From MGBC163016 sp964649145 (GTDB taxonomy: Bacteria; Actinomycetota; Coriobacteriia; Coriobacteriales; Eggerthellaceae), in NCBI GenBank assembly GCA_964649145.1, contig CAZYOQ010000001.1, positions 1-64,000 of the forward strand: a stretch of DNA of 64,000 nucleotides. Reading direction: 5' to 3'. This document shows, piece by piece, positions 44,156 through 52,657 of this stretch. A model generated the notes under the pieces. That model saw nothing but the letters and a program-made list of their open reading frames with translations, made no database searches and was not told the DNA's origin. Made by a program: the position numbers and the translations under genes. The number at the start of each line of letters is the position of its first letter. Position 1 is the stretch's first letter.

Positions 44156-44711
44156 TTTCTTTTGCAAGAAGGTGTCCCAAAGTCTTGAAGTCCTCGTCGA
44201 TCACCTCTTTTTTCGACCTGTCATATATAGCAGCCGCAGGGTGAAAAACCGGAAAGACCTTGAATTTACCTGTCTTTTGAAGCCTTCCGCGAAGCCTAGT
44301 TATACCAACCTCGGTTTTTAAGATGAACTTGGTCGCAAAATTACCAAGCGTGACAATGTATTCAGGGTCAATTGCACGAGTCTGTCCCCGCAAAAAATCA
44401 GCACATCTCTCGATTTCCTCAGGCCGCGGGTCTCGATTTCCTGGGGGTCTACATTTCAAAACGTTTGCGATAAAGACTTCGTCGCGGGCAAGGCCAGCAT
44501 AGCCTAAAAGCTCATCTAAATACTGACCTGCGGCTCCGACGAAGGGCATCCCTTGCTCGTCTTCGTTCTTCCCTGGCGCCTCGCCTACTATCAGAACACG
44601 CGCATTGGGGTTACCCGCACCAAAAACTACGTTCGTCCGGCCGCTGCAAAGCTCGCAAGCTTTGCAAGCCTCCACTCGTGCGCGGATGTCGTCTAGGGTC
44701 TCGCGAACCAT
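44148..44711 (-). CDS. udg: Uracil-DNA glycosylase, family 4 (iron-sulfur)
   Basis: 187 residues. Motif GEAPGKNEDEQGMPFVG and the late FHPAA motif mark family 4. Four cysteines placed for a 4Fe-4S cluster are seen (CKAC near residue 16, then CRPPGNRDPRPEEIERC). It removes uracil from DNA. The ATG immediately follows the alr stop (no gap) and the 3' end overlaps folC. Confidence 0.95.
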   Translation of the reverse strand: MVRETLDDIRARVEACKACELCSGRTNVVFGAGNPNARVLIVGEAPGKNEDEQGMPFVGAAGQYLDELLGYAGLARDEVFIANVLKCRPPGNRDPRPEEIERCADFLRGQTRAIDPEYIVTLGNFATKFILKTEVGITRLRGRLQKTGKFKVFPVFHPAAAIYDRSKKEVIDEDFKTLGHLLAKENV

Positions 44712-46166
44712 CTAAACGTAGGTCCTCGGAAGCCTGCTATCGCCAAAACCAATCAAAATCTCATAGGGAATTGTGCCAATAAGCTCGGCCATCTCATCAA
44801 CTGTGGTGAATGCATCGCCCTCACTGCCAACAACGGTCACGAGGTCTCCGACTTTCGGGTCGATTCGCCCAATGCCAGAATGCGTCCTCTGATCTATCTC
44901 GAACATGCACTGATCCATGCAGATATTTCCAACTTGCGGGAATTTGCGACCGTTGAAAATGAAGCTTATCTTGCCAGAAAGCCCACGTTTAAGGCCATCG
45001 CCATATCCTATTGGCAGCGTACACATCTTCTCGAAACCATTACTGCGATACAAAAGCCCATAGCTTACGCCCTCGCCCACAGGAACTTGATTCACCTGTG
45101 TGACTCGCGCCTTCACAGACATCGCTGGAATCAGATTCACCATGCCGAAAGTCTGTTGGCACGGATAACATCCATACATTAGAATTCCTGGACGCACCAT
45201 GTCGTAATGCACGTCCTTATAGCGAAGCGTTGCCGCAGAATTTGCCGCATGCACAATACCCGGGTTAACGCCTATAGACTTCATATCGGAAAGTGCGGTT
45301 TCGAAGCGCTGTTTCTGCAGCTTGAAATCCATCGTGTCTTCTGCGTCGGCTGTTGCGAAATGTGTGAATGTGCCAACATGCAACAGCGCCCTATGAAAGC
45401 TTATCGCGCGCAGGAAATCCTTCACCTCGTCATGCCTGACCCCTATGCGATTCATTCCGGTATTCACCTTCAAGTGGAAAGGTGCTTTCTGGCCGATGGA
45501 ATCTGCGGCTTCAGCATACTTGATTGCGAACTCTGTCGAGGTAAGTGACGGCATAACGTTATATGCCAAAAGAAGAGGGATCGCACTTATAGGCGGCTCT
45601 GAGAGAATTAGGATAGGAATATCTATTCCGCCGCGGCGAAGTTCAATGGCTTCATCTATAGTGGCAACACCTGCATATCCAGCACCCCCGGCAATTGCCG
45701 CCTTCGTGGATTCTACTGCCCCATGTCCATAAGCATCAGCTTTAACGACCGCCATGAAAATGGTGCCAGGCTTTAAAAGCCGCTTTATAGATTGAACATT
45801 TTCTGTGATGGCACGACGGTCTACCTCAACCCAAGACCATCTTCTCTCAGTTTCGGGAATGGTGGCAAGCTCTTGGAAGTTAAAGCATGCCTCAAACCCT
45901 TCAGAATCATCTTTTGGAACAGATAGGTATGGGAAAACATCGTAAGAAGTATTCCTGAAAGCGCCTTGCTCGAAAGTACTTTCGCGATACGTGGAATTGT
46001 TGGCGTTCCAGCCCGACGAAATAGCCTCTTGATCAGCCTGTTCGTAGAACTCGTAGGATTGTAGGTTCTTCGATTGAGCAATGGATCTGCGGATAGCATC
46101 GCCAGCCGACTCGAAGGCAGGATCGTTCTTCGGACGTGTTATAAAACCATTGGGTAGATCTTCCAT
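44712..46166 (-). CDS. alr: Alanine racemase with about 108-residue N-terminal extension
   Basis: 484 residues; the family is about 370-390. The catalytic core begins near WSWVEVDRRAITENVQ (residue 110), with the PLP lysine K142 in VVKADAYGHG and the second-base Tyr region in SVKARVTQVNQVPVGEGVSYGLLYRS. It supplies D-alanine for peptidoglycan. The extension is polar, Asn/Ser/Glu-rich and aromatic-containing, without a signal peptide or recognised domain. A 10-bp tandem repeat carrying AAAGG precedes the ATG at 46166. It is followed directly by udg and folC. Confidence 0.94.
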   Translation of the reverse strand: MEDLPNGFITRPKNDPAFESAGDAIRRSIAQSKNLQSYEFYEQADQEAISSGWNANNSTYRESTFEQGAFRNTSYDVFPYLSVPKDDSEGFEACFNFQELATIPETERRWSWVEVDRRAITENVQSIKRLLKPGTIFMAVVKADAYGHGAVESTKAAIAGGAGYAGVATIDEAIELRRGGIDIPILILSEPPISAIPLLLAYNVMPSLTSTEFAIKYAEAADSIGQKAPFHLKVNTGMNRIGVRHDEVKDFLRAISFHRALLHVGTFTHFATADAEDTMDFKLQKQRFETALSDMKSIGVNPGIVHAANSAATLRYKDVHYDMVRPGILMYGCYPCQQTFGMVNLIPAMSVKARVTQVNQVPVGEGVSYGLLYRSNGFEKMCTLPIGYGDGLKRGLSGKISFIFNGRKFPQVGNICMDQCMFEIDQRTHSGIGRIDPKVGDLVTVVGSEGDAFTTVDEMAELIGTIPYEILIGFGDSRLPRTYV

Positions 46167-46173
46167 TATATGT

Positions 46174-46193
46174 GCCTTTATTTGCCTTTATTT
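46174..46193. repeat. 10-bp tandem repeat at the alr ribosome binding site
   Basis: GCCTTTATTT is repeated head to tail (46174-46183 and 46184-46193). On the minus strand each copy holds AAAGG, so the ribosome binding site is duplicated. Confidence 0.75.
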
Positions 46194-46224
46194 GTGCTGC
46201 GTTCAAGTTACAGGCAATATATTA

Positions 46225-46713
46225 CTATTCGTGACCGCCTGCCGCCATCATAGATACAGCGTGTTCCAAAATAGGCTCGATTGCCTCCCAATTCTGCGAA
46301 GCTGCTTTAAGCGAGCCTGGCAAGTTTATAACAAGCGTATTTCCACGCTGCATGCAAAGCGCTCTGGAAAGCATGGCGCGCGGGGTGTATTTCAGCGAGT
46401 GCGCGCGCATGCCTTCTGCTATACCTGAAACATTTCGCTCACATACGTCTTGCGTAGCTTCAGGGGTCACATCTCTAGGGGAAAGCCCCGTGCCACCACA
46501 TGTAAGCACAACGTCTGAACCTAAATCGTCAGCACATTTGCATATAGCCGATGCAATTGTTGGCCTATCGTCCTCGACGATAATATGCGATGCGCATTCC
46601 CATCCAGCATCAAGTATTGCTTTCTCCAAGAAATCTCCGGCTGTATCCTCTGATAAAGATCTCGTATCAGAACATGTGATAACAGAAATTGAAAGTGTTT
46701 TAGAATCGCCCAT
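46225..46713 (-). CDS. mogA: Molybdenum cofactor biosynthesis protein (MogA/MoaB family)
   Basis: 162 residues. The molybdopterin-binding fold shows SVITCSDTRSLSEDTAG, LTCGGTGLSPRDVTPEA and NLPGSLKAASQNWEAI. It adenylylates molybdopterin before metal insertion. Sequence alone does not separate MogA from MoaB function. It lies 19 bp after moeA, so the two last steps of cofactor synthesis are paired; they imply molybdoenzymes elsewhere in the genome. Confidence 0.93.
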   Translation of the reverse strand: MGDSKTLSISVITCSDTRSLSEDTAGDFLEKAILDAGWECASHIIVEDDRPTIASAICKCADDLGSDVVLTCGGTGLSPRDVTPEATQDVCERNVSGIAEGMRAHSLKYTPRAMLSRALCMQRGNTLVINLPGSLKAASQNWEAIEPILEHAVSMMAAGGHE

Positions 46714-46732
46714 TTTCTTGCGCGCTCCTTTC

Positions 46733-47998
46733 CTATAGTTCTACCTCTTCAGGAACATCTAGCAGGATGCACTCAAGTACATCTCCTGCCTTCTTCGATT
46801 CAAGCCCTGCCGGCAAAACGGCCAAGCAGTTTGTTTTCTGTATTACTCCAAAAAGCCCAGAGCTTTGATTATCTGCTGGCGTCACACTATATTGCCCACT
46901 TTGAACGTTCTTTTCTAGATATGCGCGAAGAAGGATCATTCTTGGGTCTTTCTTCTTTACGTCTTGAGCGAGCGTTGCCTTAACACTTGGATGCGAAAGG
47001 GCGGTAAAACCTTGCATTTTGCGCAACGCAGCACGAATGATCATCTCGAAGCCACAATAAGCCGCAGCAGGGTTTCCCGGCAAACCAAACACTGGCGTTT
47101 CGTTTACTATCCCAAATGTCTGAGCTTTTCCAGGGCGCATGTTCACAAGCGTCATCAAAAGATCGCCATTATTTTCAACAACCTTTTTTATGAAATCGTA
47201 GTCACCATTGGCGGCTCCGCCTGTCGTAATCACGAAATCGAATTCGCCTGCAGCGTCTACCACGGCTTTTTCAAGCGTCTCATAGTCGTCTTTTACTATT
47301 GGAAGCATTGTTGCGCAGGCTCCAGCATTACGTATACAAGCAGCTATGGAATAAGCATTAGTCTCACGAATATGGCCGCGCGGAGGAACCTCACTTGGGG
47401 CTACAAGCTCGCTTCCTGTTGCCATAACAGCCACGCGAGGAAGCGCATATGTCTCAACCTTAAGTGCACCACAGCCAACAAGATATCCCACGCCGGCGCA
47501 AGATATGACATCGCCAGCATTCATTATCGTCTCACCCGCGCGAGCTTCTTCACCTGCTTGACGGGTGTTTTGCCCAGTCTTGGCGGGAACCATAAACGCA
47601 ACGGTGCTGCCAGTTTTGCCGTCACTTCCCAAGTAGTCGACATCCTCGTATTTCACGACAGCGTCAGCGTCTGCTGGAAGCTCGGCTCCTGTCATGATTC
47701 GCACACACTGGCCATCTTCTATAGTGCCCGAAAACACATCCCCTGCCCCGATCTCATCTATCACAGCTAATTTGACTGGGGCATTAACACTTGCGCCATC
47801 AAGCTGGCTTGCCCTTATGGCAAAACCATCCATGGCAGAATGAGCAAACGGGGATACGTCTATATCGCTGACTATATCTGATGCACAAACTCGCCCAACC
47901 GCGTCAAGCACATCTATAGTTTCGGTAGGCATAAGGCAAACATTGGACAAAACAAGTTTTCTAGCTTCATCCAAAGAGATCATTTCATTTGGGTTCAT
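46733..47998 (-). CDS. moeA: Molybdopterin molybdenumtransferase MoeA
   Basis: 421 residues, full length. SPFAHSAMDGFAIRASQ near residue 45, the TGAELPADADAVVKYED motif, TTGGAANGDYDFIKKVVE and GLPGNPAAAYCGFEMIIR are all present. It inserts molybdate into adenylylated molybdopterin. The eno terminator separates it from eno upstream. mogA follows. Confidence 0.95.
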   Translation of the reverse strand: MNPNEMISLDEARKLVLSNVCLMPTETIDVLDAVGRVCASDIVSDIDVSPFAHSAMDGFAIRASQLDGASVNAPVKLAVIDEIGAGDVFSGTIEDGQCVRIMTGAELPADADAVVKYEDVDYLGSDGKTGSTVAFMVPAKTGQNTRQAGEEARAGETIMNAGDVISCAGVGYLVGCGALKVETYALPRVAVMATGSELVAPSEVPPRGHIRETNAYSIAACIRNAGACATMLPIVKDDYETLEKAVVDAAGEFDFVITTGGAANGDYDFIKKVVENNGDLLMTLVNMRPGKAQTFGIVNETPVFGLPGNPAAAYCGFEMIIRAALRKMQGFTALSHPSVKATLAQDVKKKDPRMILLRAYLEKNVQSGQYSVTPADNQSSGLFGVIQKTNCLAVLPAGLESKKAGDVLECILLDVPEEVEL

Positions 47999-48027
47999 TT
48001 ATCCTCACTTGCAAATCATTTATAGAC

Positions 48028-48056
48028 AAAAAATAGGGGCTGGATTCCAGCCCCTA
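48028..48056 (-). terminator. Strong rho-independent terminator after eno
   Basis: A perfect 10-bp GC-rich stem (TAGGGGCTGG with CCAGCCCCTA) around a 3-nt loop at 48034-48056 is followed by six T on the minus strand. Confidence 0.95.
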
Positions 48057-48067
48057 AGAAAACAGGT

Positions 48068-49360
48068 CTAGCCCTTTATGTTGTAGAAAGCATCAATTCC
48101 TGCATAAGTAGCCTGAGTATCAAGCTCTTCTTCGATGCGAAGAAGCTGGTTGTACTTGGCCACACGATCAGAGCGTGCAGGAGCGCCCGTCTTGATCTGA
48201 CCAGTATTGCAAGCAACAGCCAGATCAGCGATTGTGGTGTCTTCCGTCTCGCCTGAACGATGACTCATGACGCATGCATAGCCATGGGTCTTCGCCAACT
48301 CGATAGCCTCTAGAGTTTCGGTCAAAGTACCAATCTGGTTCACCTTGATAAGAATTGCATTTGCACATCCAAGCTCGATGCCCTTCGCAAGGCGCTTTGA
48401 ATTTGTTACGAACAGGTCGTCTCCTACAAGCTGAACCTTGTCGCCTATGCGATCGGTAAGCATCTTCCAGCCATCCCAATCCTCTTCGGCCATGCCATCC
48501 TCAATAGAGATGATCGGGTATTTCTCAACAAGCGCAGCCCAGTAATCAACCATTTCAGAGCTTGTGAGCTCGCGACCTTCCCCAGTTAGAACGTACTTTC
48601 CCGACTTCTCGTCGTAAAACTCGCTAGATGCTGGATCCATAGCAAACATGATATCTTTGCCTGGTTTGTATCCAGCCATTTCGCAAGCTTTTGAGATATA
48701 GCTTAAGGGTTCTTCGTTAGTATTTAGATTCGGAGCAAAACCACCTTCATCGCCAACGCCCCCACCTAGACCTGCATCATGCAGAACCTTCTTTAAAGTG
48801 TGATATATCTCGCAGCACCAGCGAAGCGCCTCAGAGAAGCTTTCCGCGCCAACAGGCATGATCATGAATTCCTGGAAATCAACATTGTTGTCGGCATGAA
48901 CGCCACCGTTAAGGATGTTCATCATTGGTGTTGGCAAAGTATGCGCATTGGCACCACCAACATACCTGTATAGCGGAAGGGACATCGATTTGGCGGCCGC
49001 ATGAGCCGTAGCCAAAGAGGCTCCAAGCACAGCATTAGCGCCAAGAAGGCCCTTGTTCTCGGTTCCGTCTACTTCAAGCATAAGCTCATCTATTGCGCGT
49101 TGGTCTGTGGCCTCAAGACCAATAAGGGCATCAGCTATCTCGACGTTCACGTGATCCACCGCATCTTCAACACCCTTGCCCATGTAGCGATCCTTGTTGC
49201 CGTCTCTAAGTTCCACAGCCTCAAATTGGCCGGTAGAAGCGCCAGATGGAACAGCTGCGCGCCCGTTTGAGCCATCACTTAACGCGACTTCCACCTCAAC
49301 AGTTGGATTGCCTCTGGAATCCAAGACTTCCCTGCCATAGACATCGATGATAATAGCCAT
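48068..49360 (-). CDS. eno: Enolase
   Basis: 430 residues. It converts 2-phosphoglycerate to phosphoenolpyruvate. Signatures SGASTGQFEAVELRDGN, GDEGGFAPN, SIEDGMAEEDWDGW with metal ligands, VGDDLFVTN and the catalytic LIKVNQIGTLTET plus SHRSGETEDTTIADL are intact. AGGAGG precedes the ATG. It is a single-gene unit with its own extended -10 and strong terminator. Confidence 0.98.
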   Translation of the reverse strand: MAIIIDVYGREVLDSRGNPTVEVEVALSDGSNGRAAVPSGASTGQFEAVELRDGNKDRYMGKGVEDAVDHVNVEIADALIGLEATDQRAIDELMLEVDGTENKGLLGANAVLGASLATAHAAAKSMSLPLYRYVGGANAHTLPTPMMNILNGGVHADNNVDFQEFMIMPVGAESFSEALRWCCEIYHTLKKVLHDAGLGGGVGDEGGFAPNLNTNEEPLSYISKACEMAGYKPGKDIMFAMDPASSEFYDEKSGKYVLTGEGRELTSSEMVDYWAALVEKYPIISIEDGMAEEDWDGWKMLTDRIGDKVQLVGDDLFVTNSKRLAKGIELGCANAILIKVNQIGTLTETLEAIELAKTHGYACVMSHRSGETEDTTIADLAVACNTGQIKTGAPARSDRVAKYNQLLRIEEELDTQATYAGIDAFYNIKG

Positions 49361-49400
49361 CTTTTCCTCCTATTGTTAAGAGTCGCATTAAAGTGAATCC

Positions 49401-49431
49401 ATCATATCAGATGGCAGAGGCGGGCAGAGGC
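49401..49431 (-). promoter_or_regulatory. eno promoter with upstream direct repeat
   Basis: The minus strand has TGATATGAT, an extended -10 (TATGAT at 49401-49406). Just upstream GGCAGAGGC is repeated at 49413-49421 and 49423-49431 (plus-strand reading), a 10-bp period over the spacer and -35 region, where no -35 consensus exists. Confidence 0.5.
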
Positions 49432-49483
49432 ATCTTGAGGCAAGTGAACCCGTATATCCAACGAGTAAAAGAAAGGAATTGGT

Positions 49484-50209
49484 TTAAAGAAATATCGCTG
49501 AAAGAAGACAGCAAATGCATATAAGAGCGGCTATGACAATGGATGCAAAACTAAGGCCACATGCATTGATGTCGCACCTTTTTACGCCTGAAATGCCATA
49601 CCCTCTAGCATCCATTGACATAGATAGGTAGTCGGCCTTTCGAAACATGTTTATGAAAAGCGGGATTAATATCGAACAATGAGCCTTAACTCTCTCGAGA
49701 ACTGGTCCCTCGTCAAAACTCGCGCCTCTAGACCACTGAGCATCCCTGATTGAGAAAAACTCTTTCGCCGTCAAAGGTATGAAACGCAAAGCGATAGACA
49801 ATATCACAGAGATATCGTCGACCGGCACCTTTAGAGGAGCTAGAACAGACAAATACGACCTGATGGCTGATGATATAGAAAGCGCGTCAGTTGTCATGCA
49901 TACGATAAGAGAAGTCATGACCAAAAGCACTATTCTTGCGGCGAAGAATGATCCTCTGTAAAAGCCGTCAATAGAGAAAGCAAAACCTTGCCCGGTAAAA
50001 ATAAACATGTTAAAGAAAAGCGTCAATGCAGCTATCACATAAACGACAACGCCAAGCTTTAGCATCTTTGCCATTTGCGGCTTCATTAGAAAGCACAAGG
50101 AAATAGAGATTGCCAAAAATACCAGCATGCTAGCCCAAGTATCGGCAAAAAAGATGCATACCGAATAAAACGCCAGTATCGCGATTTTCGCACGAGCGTC
50201 TATAGGCAT
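49484..50209 (-). CDS. ecfT: Energy-coupling factor transporter transmembrane protein EcfT
   Basis: 241 residues from ATG 50209 (MPIDARAKIAILAFYS). About five helices, with the two coupling motifs SRGASF and DARGYG in the cytoplasmic helices that contact the ATPases. EcfT links vitamin- or metal-binding S components to EcfA ATPases. An upstream in-frame ATG at 50293 would add 28 polar residues but falls inside the rplQ terminator hairpin, so I prefer the later start (AGGAAG upstream). The expected ecfA1/ecfA2 genes are not adjacent; eno follows instead. Confidence 0.88.
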   Translation of the reverse strand: MPIDARAKIAILAFYSVCIFFADTWASMLVFLAISISLCFLMKPQMAKMLKLGVVVYVIAALTLFFNMFIFTGQGFAFSIDGFYRGSFFAARIVLLVMTSLIVCMTTDALSISSAIRSYLSVLAPLKVPVDDISVILSIALRFIPLTAKEFFSIRDAQWSRGASFDEGPVLERVKAHCSILIPLFINMFRKADYLSMSMDARGYGISGVKRCDINACGLSFASIVIAALICICCLLSAIFL

Positions 50210-50275
50210 ATGCTTCCTATTATTGGATTGTTTCTTGGCTTGCGCACTTCTTGTTCCTAGAATAGAGTTTGAAAT

Positions 50276-50308
50276 GAAAAGGGGTGAGATCATTGTAGCC
50301 TCACCCCT
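50276..50308 (-). terminator. Terminator-like hairpin between rplQ and ecfT
   Basis: AGGGGTGAG and CTCACCCCT (50280-50288 with 50300-50308) form a 9-bp stem with an 11-nt loop, followed on the minus strand by TTTTCATTTC. It would end or attenuate the alpha operon before ecfT. Confidence 0.75.
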
Positions 50309-50341
50309 ATCTATTGCTGGTATTTTAGCGAGCCTCTAGAG

Positions 50342-51019
50342 CTATTTGGCATCCTTATTCTCGGATTTGTCAGCTTCCTTATCAGCCTCCGGCTCTGGCT
50401 CAGCCTTTTTGTCGGCCTCGGCTTCTTTGCCAGTTTCTGGCTCTGTTTCAGCATCTGCTTCCGCTTCTGGCTTGACTTCCTTCTCGGGCTCTTCTGCAGC
50501 CGCATCCGCTTCCTTAGATGCATCAGCGTCCTTAGCCTCTTCCGAAGGTTTCTCCTCAGTAGAGTCAGCCTTCTTCTTTTTCTTGGAAGGAGTGGCCTTA
50601 GTCTTGGAAGACGTTGATTTTGAAGTAGCAGCCTTACGCTCGGCCTTTGGCACGCAAGTCTCATTCACAAGCTCGATGATTACCATTTGTGCGCCATCAC
50701 CCTTGCGAGGGCCAAGCTTCAAGATGCGTGTGTAGCCACCGGGGCGGTTCTCGAACAAGCCCTGCTTAACCTTCTCAAAGATCTCACGAACAAGCTCGGA
50801 ATCGTTTCCAAGTGCAGCTATTGCAAGACGACGAGAATGAAGGTCGCCTTTTTTTGCCCATCCAATAATCTTATCGACATCGCGACGAATCTCTTTAGCG
50901 CGCGTCTCTGTTGTTTTAATACGGTCGTTTAGGAACAGTGCCTGTGCAAGGCTGACCTTCATAGCCTTTGTGTGGCTATAGTCAGATCCCAGCTTGCGAC
51001 CTTTGTACTTGTGTCTCAT
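50342..51019 (-). CDS. rplQ: 50S ribosomal protein L17 with about 100-residue charged tail
   Basis: 225 residues. Residues 1-125 are a standard L17 (MRHKYKGRKLGSDYSHTKAM and RPGGYTRILKLGPRKGDGAQMVIIELV). From about 126 there is a lysine/serine stretch (KKKKKADSTEE) and then a nearly pure Glu/Ala/Asp/Lys/Pro tail to the end. Charged L17 tails are known in actinobacteria; this one is long and may be disordered and surface exposed. It follows rpoA by 13 bp as usual. The normal downstream truA, rplM and rpsI are not here. Confidence 0.95.
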   Translation of the reverse strand: MRHKYKGRKLGSDYSHTKAMKVSLAQALFLNDRIKTTETRAKEIRRDVDKIIGWAKKGDLHSRRLAIAALGNDSELVREIFEKVKQGLFENRPGGYTRILKLGPRKGDGAQMVIIELVNETCVPKAERKAATSKSTSSKTKATPSKKKKKADSTEEKPSEEAKDADASKEADAAAEEPEKEVKPEAEADAETEPETGKEAEADKKAEPEPEADKEADKSENKDAK

Positions 51020-51032
51020 GATTGTTTAGCTC

Positions 51033-51983
51033 CTATTGTTTTAGGTTCAAGTCCATGGAAATCAGCTTATCCTTGACTTCCTCGATGGACTTAGCACCGA
51101 AGTTGCGAATGTTGAGAAGGTCGTTCTCAGAGAATTCGACGAGTTGGCGAACAGAATGGATTCCAGCGCGCTTGAGACAGTTATAGGAACGAACCGAAAG
51201 GTCAAGATCTTCTATCTGCTTATCAAGCTCGGCGTTGGTCTCGGTGTTCTCAGGCGCGAAAATAGAGACATCCTCAAGTTCTGCCTCTTCCTCAACGCCT
51301 GCAAGCGACATAAACGCACCCATATATTGGTTGATGATGTTCGCACCACGGCAAACCGCTTCAGTTGGCGTGATAGAGCCATCGGTCTCAATTTCAAGGA
51401 TGAGCTTGTCGTAGTCGGTACGCTGACCTACACGAGTATCTTCGACGTTCATCGTGCAGCGACGAACAGGCGAGAATAAAGAGTCGACAGGAATAATACC
51501 TATCGGATCTTCAGAACGCTTATTGTTGTCTGCAGAAACATAGCCGCGCCCAACACCAATTCGAATGGTCATGTCAAGCGTTCCGCCATCAGCTACAGTG
51601 GCGATAACGTGGTCGGGATTCACAAGCGTGAATTCGGTTGGGACTTCAATGTCGGCACCTTTGACGATGCAAGGGCCTTCAGCCGATACATGCGCCATTG
51701 CCTCTTCCACATCTGAGGATAAAGGAGCAAAAACAAGCCCTTTAACGTTTAGAACGACTTCAGTGATATCCTCGATCACACCTTCGGCTGTGGTGAACTC
51801 GTGGGCAACCCCATCGATCTGGATGGCAGTGGCTTTCGCCCCATCTAAGGATGAGAGAAGCACGCGACGCAGGGAATTTCCGAGTGTCGTGCCATAACCG
51901 CGCTCGAGAGGTTCGACGATATAACGAGCAACAGTGCTGTTTACTTCTTCTGTTGTGACAGTAGGCCTCATGAACTCTGTCAT
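51033..51983 (-). CDS. rpoA: RNA polymerase alpha subunit
   Basis: 316 residues from ATG 51983 (MTEFMRPTVTTEEVN); AGAAGGAGG lies 10 nt upstream, whereas the open TTG three codons earlier is too close to it. The N-terminal dimerisation domain (EPLERGYGTTLGNSLRRVLLSSLDG) and the C-terminal helix-hairpin-helix domain (VRSYNCLKRAGIHSVRQLVEFSENDLLNIRNFG) that contacts UP elements and activators are both complete. Confidence 0.97.
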   Translation of the reverse strand: MTEFMRPTVTTEEVNSTVARYIVEPLERGYGTTLGNSLRRVLLSSLDGAKATAIQIDGVAHEFTTAEGVIEDITEVVLNVKGLVFAPLSSDVEEAMAHVSAEGPCIVKGADIEVPTEFTLVNPDHVIATVADGGTLDMTIRIGVGRGYVSADNNKRSEDPIGIIPVDSLFSPVRRCTMNVEDTRVGQRTDYDKLILEIETDGSITPTEAVCRGANIINQYMGAFMSLAGVEEEAELEDVSIFAPENTETNAELDKQIEDLDLSVRSYNCLKRAGIHSVRQLVEFSENDLLNIRNFGAKSIEEVKDKLISMDLNLKQ

Positions 51984-52012
51984 GTTTAGCAAGCCTCCTT
52001 CTAAAGCTGCGT

Positions 52013-52639
52013 TTATTTCGAGTAAAGTTCTACGATGAGCTGCTCGTTGATATCAGCATCAATCTGATCGCGGCTCGGAAGAGAAAGCACAGAGCCTTGC
52101 AGTTTCTCGATATCGACTTCAAGCCATGCAGGTACCTGAACACGCTCATTCGAGATAAGGGCGCTCTTGATAACAAGCAGTTCGCGAGCCTTAGGTGCAA
52201 CGGAGACGAGGTCGCCCGGGCGCACACGCAAAGACGGGATGTCTGCACGATGGCCGTTCACGTAAATGTGACCGTGACGTACCTGCTGACGAGCCTCTGC
52301 GCGGGACTTCGCAAAGCCCAACCTATAGACGACGTTGTCTAGACGGCTCTCGATGATGCGAAGAAGATTCTCGCCGGTGATGCCCTTTTGGCGAGACGCC
52401 ATTTCATAATAATGGTGGAATTGCTTCTCGAGAAGGCCATAAAGACGCTTGGTCTTCTGCTTCTCGCGAAGCTGGATACGGTATTCGCTTTCCTTTGCGC
52501 GCTTGCGTCCAGCTTCACCTGGAGCGTAATCGCGACGAGAAAGCGAGCATTTCTCAGTGTAGCAGCGGTCGCCTTTAAGGAAGAGCTTCGCTCCCTCTCT
52601 TCTGCACAGGCGGCAAACTGCCCCAGTATAACGTGCCAT
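52013..52639 (-). CDS. rpsD: 30S ribosomal protein S4, zinc-binding type
   Basis: 208 residues. Four N-terminal cysteines (CRLC, then CYTEKC) give the zinc form. The S4 RNA-binding domain carries SRLDNVVYRLGFAKSRAEARQQVRHGHIYVNG. It nucleates 30S assembly and often represses the alpha operon. In conserved order between rpsK and rpoA. Confidence 0.97.
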   Translation of the reverse strand: MARYTGAVCRLCRREGAKLFLKGDRCYTEKCSLSRRDYAPGEAGRKRAKESEYRIQLREKQKTKRLYGLLEKQFHHYYEMASRQKGITGENLLRIIESRLDNVVYRLGFAKSRAEARQQVRHGHIYVNGHRADIPSLRVRPGDLVSVAPKARELLVIKSALISNERVQVPAWLEVDIEKLQGSVLSLPSRDQIDADINEQLIVELYSK

Positions 52640-52657
52640 GTGATGATTCCTTTCGGG

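Noticed and set aside
46964..47770. 268-codon plus-strand open frame
   Set aside because: It is antisense to moeA, whose family motifs are complete.
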